The notes under the pieces are model-generated. The model ran no database searches and was not told the DNA's origin. It saw nothing but the letters and a program-made list of their open reading frames with translations. Shown here piece by piece: positions 22,587 to 29,735 of a stretch of DNA of 29,735 bases. The first letter of the stretch is position 1, and every line of letters begins with the position of its first letter. The position numbers were made by a program, and so were the translations under genes. The DNA is from CAYSCX01 sp964429575 (GTDB lineage Bacteria > Desulfobacterota > Binatia > Binatales > Binataceae), in assembly GCA_964429575.1 (NCBI GenBank), contig CAYSCX010000031.1, forward strand, positions 1 to 29,735, in the 5' to 3' direction.

Positions 22587-23489
22587 CTACCAGTCGCCGA
22601 CCAGTCTGACCTCCGGCTCCAACCAGACGCCGCTCTGCTCGGCGACTGTGCGCCTTGCCATCTCCATCAAGGTGCGCACGTCATCGGCGCGCGCACCGCC
22701 GAGATTCACGATAAAGTTTGCGTGCTGTTCGGAGAATTGTGCACCGCCGTGGCGCAGCCCTTTTAGCCCGGCGCCTTCCAGCAACTTCCCGGCGAAATCC
22801 CCGGGAGGATTTTTGAACACGGAACCGGCGTTGGGGATGTCGCGAGGCTGCCGCGCCGCGCGCTTGGTACGAAGTTCCATCATGCGCTCATGGAGCGTCG
22901 TGTGGTCACCCACGCGAAGTTCGAAATCGACGCGCGTGATCACGAACCCGCGCGGCAGATCGGTGCGACGATAGCTGAACCTGACGTCCTCGGGGCTGAG
23001 CGCGCGACGTTCACCATCGCCTACGACGCCGTGAACACGAGTCACCACTCGCGCCATCTCGCCGCCGAATGCTCCCGCGTTCATCACGAGCCCGCCGCCG
23101 ACCGTGCCCGGGATGCCTTCGCCGAACTCGAGTCCGGCGAGCCCGCGCTCGACGACGGTTTCGACCAAGTGTCCGAAATCGACCGCTCCGCCGGCGGTGA
23201 CGTGAAGGCCGTCGATGTCAACGTGCCTGAAGCCGTCGCCGAGACGGACGACCAGGCCGCGGATGCCGCGGTCGCTCACCAGCAGGTTGGTACCCGCACC
23301 AAGACAGAAGGCGCCCACTCCCGCGCGCTGCGCAGCGGCGAGAGCGAAGGAAAGTTCCTCGTCGTTCTCGACGATGACCAGCAAGTCCGCGGGACCGCCG
23401 ATGCGAAACGAGGTCATCGCAGCGAGCGGTTCATTGACGCGCAGGCGCCGGTCGAATCGCGCGCGGAGTTGGTGCTCAAGGGTGCTCAT
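22587..23489 (-). CDS. murB: UDP-N-acetylmuramate dehydrogenase MurB
   Basis: A 300-aa FAD enzyme that reduces UDP-GlcNAc-enolpyruvate to UDP-MurNAc with NADPH. MTSFRIGGPADLLV, GAGTNLLVSDRGIRGLVVRL (FAD phosphate loop), EGIPGTVGGGLVMNAGAFGGEM, NAGSVFKNPPGDFAGKLLEGAG (catalytic Ser) and the C-terminal WLEPEVRLVGDW (catalytic Glu) are all visible. The shorter length is of the type II form. The start lies 14 bp inside the 3' end of murC, and the gene is followed by the ftsQ-like gene after 18 bp. No ddl gene lies between them, unlike many dcw clusters. Confidence 0.95.
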   Translation of the reverse strand: MSTLEHQLRARFDRRLRVNEPLAAMTSFRIGGPADLLVIVENDEELSFALAAAQRAGVGAFCLGAGTNLLVSDRGIRGLVVRLGDGFRHVDIDGLHVTAGGAVDFGHLVETVVERGLAGLEFGEGIPGTVGGGLVMNAGAFGGEMARVVTRVHGVVGDGERRALSPEDVRFSYRRTDLPRGFVITRVDFELRVGDHTTLHERMMELRTKRAARQPRDIPNAGSVFKNPPGDFAGKLLEGAGLKGLRHGGAQFSEQHANFIVNLGGARADDVRTLMEMARRTVAEQSGVWLEPEVRLVGDW

Positions 23490-24900
23490 CGAGCTTCGCC
23501 TCCGCGGACAGCGCGGTCAGGATTTCTTCGCCGAGCCTGTACACGTCACCGGCGCCGAGCGTGGCGATGATGTCGCCGGCAGAAGACTCATCGGCGATGC
23601 GCCCGGCGGCGTCCGCAGCGCCGCCGAGATAGTGAACGTTGAGATGGCCGCGAGCGCTGAGCGCCTCGTAGAGCCGCCGCGCGTTAATTTCGGCAATGGG
23701 TTCCTCGCCGGCCGGATAAACGTCGAGGATATAGAGACGGTCTGCGTCATCGAACGCGCCCAGGAATTCGTCGAACAGGTCACGCAGGCGGGTGTAGCGA
23801 TGGGGTTGAAAAACCGCGACCAGCGGGCGATGAAACGCAGCGCGCGCAGCCCTGAGCGTCGCGCGGACTTCGGCGGGATGATGCGCGTAATCATCGAGGA
23901 CGATGCGTCCCGCGGCCTCGCCCTTGATCTCGAAGCGCCGGCTGATGCCGCCGAACTTGCCAAGCGCGCGAGCAGCCGTATCGAAATCGACACCGACCGC
24001 CATTGCGACGGCGATCGCGGCGAGCGAGTTCAAGGCCAGATGCTCTCCGGGCGACGGGATCTCAACGGTACCGAGAGTTTCACCCCTGCGCAGAACGTCG
24101 AACCGGGTGGACAGGCCGTCAATCACGATGTTTGCAGCGCGAAGATCAGCGTCAGCCGCGACGCCGTAGGTAACGATCGGTTTGCGGAATTGCGCAAGGA
24201 GCGCGCGCACATTGACGCTGTCGATGCCAAGAACCGCAAGACCGTAGAACGGAACGCGATTTACAAAGTTCGAATACGCATCTAGTACGCGTTCCATCGT
24301 GCCGTAGTGGTCGAGGTGCTCCGGATCGATGTTGGTGACCACCGCGATGGCCGGCACCAGCAGTAGAAACGATGCATCGCTCTCGTCGGCCTCCGCGACC
24401 ATGTACTCGCCGCGGCCCAGACGCACGTTGGTTCCCTTGGAACGCATATTACCGCCAACCGCGACAGTCGGATCGAAACCCGCCTCCTCGAGGATGAGTC
24501 CGATGAGGCCGGTGGTCGTGGTCTTTCCGTGGGTGCCCGCAACTGCGACGCCCAGGCGCGCAAGCCGCAGCAACTCGCCGAGCATCTCTGCGCGCGCGAT
24601 GACCGGAATCTTCATTTCGCGAGCGCGTGCGACTTCGGGATTTGAGAACTTCACGGCGGTCGAGATCACAACCGCATCGAGATCAGGATCGAGGTGTGAT
24701 GGATGATGGCCGTAGCTGACTTGAGCGCCGAGCAATGCGAGCCGCGCAGTGGCCGCGCTCGAAATTAGATCGCAGCCGCTGACCGAAAACCCGAGACGTT
24801 GGCAAAGCTCCGCGATGCCGCTCATGCCGGCGCCGCCGATGCCGACGAAGTGCAGCCGGCGATTGCGCTCGAGCAAACCGGTCTTCAACGCGTCGGTCAT
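23476..24900 (-). CDS. murC: UDP-N-acetylmuramate-L-alanine ligase MurC
   Basis: A 474-aa Mur ligase that adds L-Ala to UDP-MurNAc. The N-terminal domain begins HFVGIGGAGMSGIAELCQRL with the NAD-like GxGGxGM loop; the ATP loop is VAGTHGKTTTTGLIG; EADESDASFL and NIDPEHLDHYG follow; and the C-terminal domain has DDYAHHPAEVRATLRAAR and FQPHRYTRLRDLFDEF, which are MurC hallmarks. It starts with a 4-bp ATGA overlap with murG and ends inside murB, so translation of the three is coupled. Confidence 0.97.
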   Translation of the reverse strand: MTDALKTGLLERNRRLHFVGIGGAGMSGIAELCQRLGFSVSGCDLISSAATARLALLGAQVSYGHHPSHLDPDLDAVVISTAVKFSNPEVARAREMKIPVIARAEMLGELLRLARLGVAVAGTHGKTTTTGLIGLILEEAGFDPTVAVGGNMRSKGTNVRLGRGEYMVAEADESDASFLLLVPAIAVVTNIDPEHLDHYGTMERVLDAYSNFVNRVPFYGLAVLGIDSVNVRALLAQFRKPIVTYGVAADADLRAANIVIDGLSTRFDVLRRGETLGTVEIPSPGEHLALNSLAAIAVAMAVGVDFDTAARALGKFGGISRRFEIKGEAAGRIVLDDYAHHPAEVRATLRAARAAFHRPLVAVFQPHRYTRLRDLFDEFLGAFDDADRLYILDVYPAGEEPIAEINARRLYEALSARGHLNVHYLGGAADAAGRIADESSAGDIIATLGAGDVYRLGEEILTALSAEAKLDEHP

Positions 24901-25985
24901 GCGGCTTTGCGCTCCGTGTCAACGATGTCAAAACAAATTCGCGCGATTCGCCCGGCCGCTCCCGGCTCAACCACCGCGGTTGCGCGACGACCCATCTCGC
25001 GAAGCCGCGCGCGGTCGGCGAGCAACGTCGAGAGTTCGCGAGCGAGGTTCTCGCCCAAGTGATCGTCGTCGAGGACGATGATAGCGGCGTCCGCGCGTTC
25101 CATCACATGAGCATTTTGGACTTGTTGAAGGTCGCGATGGAAAGGATACGGAACAAAGACTGCCGGGCGCCCGGCAAGTGCGATTTCCGTGACGGTCATC
25201 GCGCCGGCGCGCGCGATCACGAGGCTGGCGGCAGCGAGAGCGGCGGGTACATCGTCGATGAACGGAGTGGCTTGCGCGTCAAGCGCAAGCTCGCGGTACC
25301 CCTCCCTGACCAACGCCACATCCGCCTCCCCAGTCTGGTGCACGATCCGCAAATTTATAACACGATTTCCCCATATTTTGAAAGCATTTAGGACGCCTAG
25401 ATTTAGCCTATGTGCGCCACTCGAGCCGCCTAAAACGAGGATTTGGACTGGTCGCCCGGTTTCAACCGGCTCGCCCGAACCGAAGTTAGAACGGACCGGG
25501 TTTCCGGTGACCGATACTTTAGCTGCGCTAAAGTATCCTGCGACATCGGCGAAGCCCACGCAGACCTTGCGGGCAAACCTCCAGAAGAGACGGTTGGTGA
25601 GGCCGGGGCGGGTGTTCTGTTCGAGCAACACCAGCGGGATGCGGGACAGAATGGATGCCACCGCCATGGGCGCCGACGCGTAGCCGCCCGCGCTCACGAC
25701 CAGTTGCGCACGCTCGCGACGGAGCAACCGTCGCGCGTCAAAGGTGGCGTGCGCGAACTCCCCGATCGCGCGAACTCTTTCGAGCAATGAGTGGCCGCGC
25801 AGACCGTGGACTTCAAACAGATCGTATCGGAGCCCGCTTTGCGGCAACCACTTCGCCTCGAGACCGGCGCTGGTGCCAACAAACAACACACGCGTGTCGG
25901 GACGTTCGCGCACCATCTCTTCCCCCACCGCAACCGCGGGAAAGAGATGGCCGCCAGTTCCGCCGCCTGCGATTATCACGTTCAT
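24897..25985 (-). CDS. murG: UDP-N-acetylglucosamine transferase MurG
   Basis: A 362-aa GT28 enzyme that adds GlcNAc to lipid I on the cytoplasmic face to give lipid II. GGGTGGHLFPAVAVGEEM (7-24) is the donor/acceptor loop; LVVSAGGYASAPMAVASIL and LLEQNTRPGLTNRLF follow; QILVLGGSSGAHRLN is the second G-loop; and ARAGAMTVTEIALAGRPAVFVPYPF is the family signature. Both the ATG (overlapping ftsW by 4 bp) and the stop (overlapping murC by 4 bp) are coupled. The stretch near 25340-25400 is AT-richer than its surroundings but the frame is intact. Confidence 0.97.
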   Translation of the reverse strand: MNVIIAGGGTGGHLFPAVAVGEEMVRERPDTRVLFVGTSAGLEAKWLPQSGLRYDLFEVHGLRGHSLLERVRAIGEFAHATFDARRLLRRERAQLVVSAGGYASAPMAVASILSRIPLVLLEQNTRPGLTNRLFWRFARKVCVGFADVAGYFSAAKVSVTGNPVRSNFGSGEPVETGRPVQILVLGGSSGAHRLNLGVLNAFKIWGNRVINLRIVHQTGEADVALVREGYRELALDAQATPFIDDVPAALAAASLVIARAGAMTVTEIALAGRPAVFVPYPFHRDLQQVQNAHVMERADAAIIVLDDDHLGENLARELSTLLADRARLREMGRRATAVVEPGAAGRIARICFDIVDTERKAA

Positions 25986-27130
25986 CTCACCGCCGGGCGC
26001 CGTCCGAGCGCGAGCAACGCGCCCAACGCCGCCATTGACCCGACCAGCGCACTACCGCCGTAGCTTAGAAATGGAAGCGGCAGCCCCTTAGTCGGGATCA
26101 TGCCGACCACCACCGCGATATTCACAAACGCCTGCAACGCAAGGAGCGCGGTTAGCCCAACGGCGAGTAAGCTTGCGAATGGATCGGGTTCGCGCCGCGC
26201 GATGCGCATCCCGCGGTACAAGATCACCGCGAACAGCGCGATAACGACCAGCGCGCCGGCGAGACCGGACTCTTCGCCAATCACGGCGAACACAAAGTCA
26301 TTGTGCGCCTGCGGAAGGTAGAACATCTTCTGGCGGCTCGCGCCCAGACCGACGCCCCACCCGCCACCCGCGCCGAAGGCGACGTACGACTGGATTAGCT
26401 GAAAACCGGCGCCGCGCGCGGATTGCCACGGGTCGAGGAATGAGGTGAGACGCCGCAGCCGATAGGCATGCGAGGTAGCCTGGAACGCGAAGAGGCACAT
26501 CGCGGCGGCGCCCATCGCTCCCAAGTGCGTCAAACGGGTCCCCGCTGCGTAGAGCATCGCGAACAGCACCAGCCCGATGAGTACGGTGCTGCCGAGGTCG
26601 GGTTGTTTCAGGATGAGAAGCGCAATTGGAGCGATCGCGATGATCGCCGGAAGCGGGCCGATCACGAACTCTCGCATCCGCTCGCCGCGGCCGGCGAGAA
26701 ACTTCGCGAGGAAGAATACGACGGCAAGTTTCGCAAGCTCGGACGGCTGCCCGACCAACGGACCAATCTTGAGCCAACGCTGTGCACCACTCTTCGTGAT
26801 CCCGATTCCCGGGACGTAGGTGAGCAGCAGCGCGAGGATCGCGATGACGAGCATCGGCGTCACGAGCCGCTTGAGCCCGGCGAGGGAGAACTGCGAAAGC
26901 ACCCCGAGTACCGCCAGTCCGACGCAAAGGTAGATTACGTGGCGCTTGAAGAAATAAAACGGGTCTCCCGTCTTTTGGAGGGCGAGAAAATACGTCGTGT
27001 TGAGCGCCATCAGCAGGCCCAACACAACCAGCGCCGCCGCGGGCAGATAGAGCCAGGGGTCGGGCCGCCGGTAGCCTACCGCTTCAAAGCGCCCGAACCA
27101 GCTCCTGAAATAATTTGCCGCGCTCTGCAT
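25982..27130 (-). CDS. ftsW: Lipid II polymerase / division protein FtsW
   Basis: A 382-aa SEDS-family membrane protein with about ten segments, acting as the septal glycan polymerase with its partner PBP. Seen are GIGITKSGAQRWLKIG, the region PSELAKLAVVFFLAKF, KQPDLGSTVLIGLVLF, VIGEESGLAGALVVI, and PTKGLPLPFLSYGGSALVGS, which is the family signature. The ATG at 27130 lies 47 bp inside murD; no later in-frame start is convincing before the first membrane segment, so the long overlap is taken as real. The gene order murD-ftsW-murG is standard. Confidence 0.95.
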   Translation of the reverse strand: MQSAANYFRSWFGRFEAVGYRRPDPWLYLPAAALVVLGLLMALNTTYFLALQKTGDPFYFFKRHVIYLCVGLAVLGVLSQFSLAGLKRLVTPMLVIAILALLLTYVPGIGITKSGAQRWLKIGPLVGQPSELAKLAVVFFLAKFLAGRGERMREFVIGPLPAIIAIAPIALLILKQPDLGSTVLIGLVLFAMLYAAGTRLTHLGAMGAAAMCLFAFQATSHAYRLRRLTSFLDPWQSARGAGFQLIQSYVAFGAGGGWGVGLGASRQKMFYLPQAHNDFVFAVIGEESGLAGALVVIALFAVILYRGMRIARREPDPFASLLAVGLTALLALQAFVNIAVVVGMIPTKGLPLPFLSYGGSALVGSMAALGALLALGRRPAVR

Positions 27131-28406
27131 AGTTCCTGAACTGATCGAAGCTCGAGCACGCCGGCGATAGCAGTACCACCTCGCCGGAGCGCGCAGCGCC
27201 CGCCGCGCGCGCGACAGCTTCCCTGAGCGTCGCCACCAACTCGATCTCCGTTACTCCCGAGAGAGCATCACTCATCTTGTGACGCGCCTCGCCGATAAAG
27301 ATGGCGAGACGCACCTTGTCCCGCAATGGTTTGATGAGCGGCGAATAATCACCGCCCTTGTCCACGCCGCCCGCAATCAAGATGACGGGTGAATCGAACG
27401 CCGCGAGCGCCTCGACCACCGCGCCAACATTGGTTCCTTTGGAATCGTCGATGAACTTTACGCCGCTGCGTTCGCGCACCAATTCGATTCGATGCGCAAG
27501 CGCGCGGAATTGTTGCAGCGCGCGTTCGATCGCATCGGGCGTCGCGCCCATCGCCAGAGCCGCGGCCGACGCCGCCATCGCGTTTGCCAAGTTGTGACGG
27601 CCGGCAAGCGTGAAGCCGTCGAGACTGATGCTCCCGCTTACGTCGCCGTTGTCGAAGGCGAGCGCGCCGTTCTCCGGCCAGATAGCCGGGCTCGTGGCCG
27701 GACGGTCGAATCCGAATGAGAAAACGCGTGCGCGCATCGACGGCGCGAGTTTCCACACGTTTGGATCGTCGCGATTGAGCACCGCCCAATCGTCGCTGCG
27801 CTGATTCTCGAAAAGACGCGCCTTCGCAGCTCCGTATTCCTCAAGGTTGCAGTATCGATCAAAGTGGTCATCGCTCAGATTGAGGTGAATTGCGACGTGC
27901 GGCCTGAACGACTCGATCCACTCCAACTGGAAACTCGACACCTCGGCGACCGCAACGTTGTAGCCGCCACCGGCCGCTTCGATCAGCGGTCTGCCGAGAT
28001 TCCCGCCGGTGAACACGCGCATCGACGCCGCCTCGAGCATCTGCCCGATCATCACGGTGGCCGTGCTCTTGCCGTTGGTTCCGGTGACCGCGACGATCGG
28101 CGCGTCGACGCACCGGCTCGCGAGTTCGATTTCTGAGATGACCGGCGTTGCGCCGCGCACCGCCTCGCGTAGCAGCGCAGAGCCGCGCGGGACACCGGGA
28201 CTGGTGACGACGAGATCGACGCCGCGCAGCGCCGCACAGTCTTCGTTACCCAGGAAGACGTCGCCAGGCGGAAGTTGCGCGCGGTCGATATCGATGCGGG
28301 TGTCGGTAAGGACCAGGCGCGCGCCCTCCGCGTGCAGAAAACGCGCCGCGGCAAGTCCGCTTACTCCCAGCCCCACCACCATCACGCGCCTTCCCTTGAT
28401 CTCCAT
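27084..28406 (-). CDS. murD: UDP-N-acetylmuramoyl-L-alanine-D-glutamate ligase MurD
   Basis: A 440-aa Mur ligase that adds D-Glu. The frame is open to 28493, but ATG at 28406, preceding MEIKGRRVMVVGLGVSGLAA, is the natural start and overlaps the mraY stop by one base (TGATG). Seen are the nucleotide loop VTGTNGKSTATVMIGQM, SSFQLEWIESFRPHVAIHLN, LSDDHFDRY, and in the C-terminal domain DDSKGTNVGAVVEALAAFDSPVILIAGGVDKGGDY, ending LSPACSSFDQFRNYAERGK, the MurD signature. The 3' end runs 47 bp into ftsW. Confidence 0.97.
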   Translation of the reverse strand: MEIKGRRVMVVGLGVSGLAAARFLHAEGARLVLTDTRIDIDRAQLPPGDVFLGNEDCAALRGVDLVVTSPGVPRGSALLREAVRGATPVISEIELASRCVDAPIVAVTGTNGKSTATVMIGQMLEAASMRVFTGGNLGRPLIEAAGGGYNVAVAEVSSFQLEWIESFRPHVAIHLNLSDDHFDRYCNLEEYGAAKARLFENQRSDDWAVLNRDDPNVWKLAPSMRARVFSFGFDRPATSPAIWPENGALAFDNGDVSGSISLDGFTLAGRHNLANAMAASAAALAMGATPDAIERALQQFRALAHRIELVRERSGVKFIDDSKGTNVGAVVEALAAFDSPVILIAGGVDKGGDYSPLIKPLRDKVRLAIFIGEARHKMSDALSGVTEIELVATLREAVARAAGAARSGEVVLLSPACSSFDQFRNYAERGKLFQELVRAL

Positions 28407-29482
28407 CAACGCAGCTTGAGCGTGCTCAGCGCGACCAGCGCGCAAATGATTGACACGATCCAAAAGCGCACCACCACCTGCGTCTCGGGCCAACCGCCCA
28501 GCTCAAAGTGGTGATGCAGCGGCGCCATGCGGAAGATGCGCTTGTGGGTCGCCTTGTAATAGTAGCGCTGAGCAATCACCGACAGCGCCTCGACCACGAA
28601 CACACCGCCCGCCGCTACGAGCACGAGTTCCTGCTTGGCTAGAATCGCGACCACTCCGAGAGCCGCGCCCAGGCCGAGTGCGCCGACGTCACCCATCATC
28701 ATCGACGCCGGGTATGCATTGAACCACAGAAATCCCAGCGACGATGCGATCAGCGCGGCGCAGAAGATCGAGACCTCGCCCGCGCCTGCGACGTACGGGA
28801 TCTGCAGGTACGCCGAAAACCGTGCGTTGCCCGCCGCGTAGGTAAACACCCAGTAGGTGAAGGCAACCGTCATCACGGGACCGATCGCGAGGCCGTCGAG
28901 ACCGTCAGTTAGATTTACGGCATGCGAGCAACCAACGATTATGACCGCCGCGAATGGAATATAGAGCCATGCGCCGAGGTCGGGGTTGATCGACTTGAAG
29001 AACGGAACGGTGAGATGCGTATCGAAGCCGAGCACCACAAAGAGCACCAGGGAAACCGCAAACGCGAACCCGAACGACCACACCAATTTCGTTGGTCCGC
29101 TCAGCCCCTTGCCGCGCCCGCGCTTGAGCTTGAGGATGTCGTCGGCAAGCCCCAGTGCGCCGAACCCGGCCATAACGCTCATCGCGATCCACACGTAGGC
29201 GTTGCGCGGGTCGGCGAGTAGCAGCGTGGTGAGGAGGCACGCGCCGAGAATCAGGATGCCTCCCATGGTCGGCGTGCCTTCCTTCTGCTGGTGTTGCGGC
29301 ACCTCCGCGCGGATTGTCTGGCCGATGCGGGCGGCGCGAAAACGCACAATCAACACTCTGCCCAGCGCGAGCGCGAGCGCGAGCGCCGTCAGGCCGGCCA
29401 ACACCGACCGGAATGTCTCGTAACGCAAAACGTTGAAAACGGGATAAGCCGAGTGCAGTGAGTAGAGCAGCAGGTAAAGCAT
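28406..29482 (-). CDS. mraY: Phospho-N-acetylmuramoyl-pentapeptide transferase MraY
   Basis: A 358-aa integral membrane enzyme that makes lipid I. ATG at 29482 (MLYLLLYSLHSAYPVFNVLR) is preferred over the frame's upstream start at 29548, because it gives the normal MraY length and the extra residues are not membrane-like. Seen are TPTMGGILIL, GLADDILK, VNLTDGLDGLAIGPV, MMGDVGALGLGAALG, and PLHHHFELGGWPETQVVVRFW, all family hallmarks with Asp pairs that bind Mg and the substrate. The region ahead of the start is a repeat-rich spacer with weak ribosome binding sequence (TAGAG). Confidence 0.96.
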   Translation of the reverse strand: MLYLLLYSLHSAYPVFNVLRYETFRSVLAGLTALALALALGRVLIVRFRAARIGQTIRAEVPQHQQKEGTPTMGGILILGACLLTTLLLADPRNAYVWIAMSVMAGFGALGLADDILKLKRGRGKGLSGPTKLVWSFGFAFAVSLVLFVVLGFDTHLTVPFFKSINPDLGAWLYIPFAAVIIVGCSHAVNLTDGLDGLAIGPVMTVAFTYWVFTYAAGNARFSAYLQIPYVAGAGEVSIFCAALIASSLGFLWFNAYPASMMMGDVGALGLGAALGVVAILAKQELVLVAAGGVFVVEALSVIAQRYYYKATHKRIFRMAPLHHHFELGGWPETQVVVRFWIVSIICALVALSTLKLR

Positions 29483-29497
29483 CGGCTCTAGCAAGGT

Positions 29498-29518
29498 GTT
29501 GAAAAAGGTATTTTCAAC
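29498..29518. repeat. Short inverted repeat just upstream of mraY
   Basis: GTTGAAAA and TTTTCAAC arms are perfect and separated by AGGTA. The unit sits 16 bp upstream of the mraY start. Its left edge overlaps AAGGTGTTGAAAAAGG, a variant of the GGTGTTGAG found twice more in the spacer, so it may be the edge of the repeat element, or a regulatory hairpin. Confidence 0.5.
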
Positions 29519-29584
29519 CGCCTGCTCCCTCTCTCTCCTCTCCCCCAATGGGGCAGAAGATCAGGAAAGAAGCCGTCTTTCCCG

Positions 29585-29644
29585 CAGGGTGTTGAGCACA
29601 CCTGCGCATCCGCCGCGCCATGTTCTGAGTTTCTCAACACCCTG
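29585..29644. repeat. Inverted repeat pair in the murF-mraY spacer (repeat element)
   Basis: CAGGGTGTTGAG (29585-29596) and CTCAACACCCTG (29633-29644) are perfect 12-bp inverted copies with 36 bp between. A third related copy, CAAGGTGTTGAAAAAGG, is at 29492-29508, and 29536-29556 has CTCTCCCCCAATGGGGCAG, a familiar intergenic motif type. This arrangement looks like a small mobile or nested repeat that entered the dcw operon between murF and mraY. Confidence 0.6.
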
Positions 29645-29668
29645 CCAGGGCCCATCAGGTTGCGTCGT

Positions 29669-29735
29669 TCAACATTGCCCTTGGCCAAGCTCCGCCGCAA
29701 TCTCGCGCACTATTGCGCGGTCGTCGAACTTCAGA
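29669..29735 (-). CDS. murF: Probable 3' end of murF (gene runs off the right edge)
   Basis: On the minus strand a frame open from the edge encodes LKFDDRAIVREIAAELGQGQ and a final Cys before TGA at 29671-29669. It fits the last helix of MurF ligases (a basic residue followed by VxxALxxxG) and sits just upstream of mraY, where murF is expected. MurF adds D-Ala-D-Ala to the UDP-MurNAc tripeptide. Only 21 residues are visible, so position carries most of the weight. Confidence 0.5.
   Translation of the reverse strand, partial: LKFDDRAIVREIAAELGQGQC

Noticed and set aside
23215..24285. 356-aa frame on the plus strand opposite murB/murC
   Set aside because: No family signal, and it lies opposite two well-recognised enzymes.
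29488..29700. 70-aa minus-strand frame between murF and mraY
   Set aside because: It is made of the repeat sequences in the spacer, and its product is not protein-like.
1..29735. CRISPR array, rRNA genes, prophage or integron
   Set aside because: No regularly spaced repeats, rRNA-like sequence, phage structural genes or integrase were seen on either strand.

Overview
The window is a high-GC, gene-dense bacterial chromosome segment. A complete division and cell-wall (dcw) gene order, a GTP-type PEP carboxykinase, a deazaflavin (F420)-type reductase and many acyl-CoA and diiron proteins suggest a Gram-negative soil or subsurface lineage, perhaps Desulfobacterota, Binatota or a relative. That placement is an inference from gene content and was not tested.

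Layout. 1-5094 is mixed housekeeping and accessory sequence: the 3' end of a sulfotransferase gene, tRNA-Glu(UUC), a GT4 glycosyltransferase, a dihydroorotate-dehydrogenase-like protein, a remnant of a ketopantoate reductase gene, a JAMM peptidase, an MFS transporter and a deazaflavin-dependent reductase. 5242-7101 is a complete IS1595-family element. It has imperfect terminal inverted repeats, a perfect 8-bp target duplication (aaactgat at 5234-5241 and 7102-7109), a transposase, and two genes that are not transposase genes: a 222-aa protein and a 42-aa basic peptide, facing apart.

7109-15675 holds two neighbouring modules, each with a TetR regulator and ferritin-like diiron proteins. Module A is tetR, a ferritin-like protein, two small related NTF2-like proteins and two tandem DUF455-type ferritin-like proteins, ending in a strong hairpin at 10896. 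Module B has a limonene-epoxide-hydrolase-like protein divergent from tetR, then a ferritin-like protein, acyl-CoA dehydrogenase, enoyl-CoA hydratase and an alpha/beta hydrolase. Palindromes with the half-site TGAA/TTCA lie upstream of both tetR genes. Together the modules look like an inducible catabolic or detoxification locus built on diiron chemistry. The substrate cannot be read from the sequence, and this is the best candidate for an undescribed system.

16030-19044 carries pckG and an M20 peptidase. 19181 to the right edge is the dcw cluster on the minus strand, in transcription order murF (3' end), mraY, murD, ftsW, murG, murC, murB, ftsQ-like, ftsA, ftsZ. Most genes overlap or nearly touch. 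The exceptions are a repeat-rich spacer between murF and mraY and a 67-bp gap before ftsZ. The ftsQ-position protein is divergent, and FtsZ carries two copies of its C-terminal peptide motif. The only gene-free stretch over 300 bp is 15676-16029.
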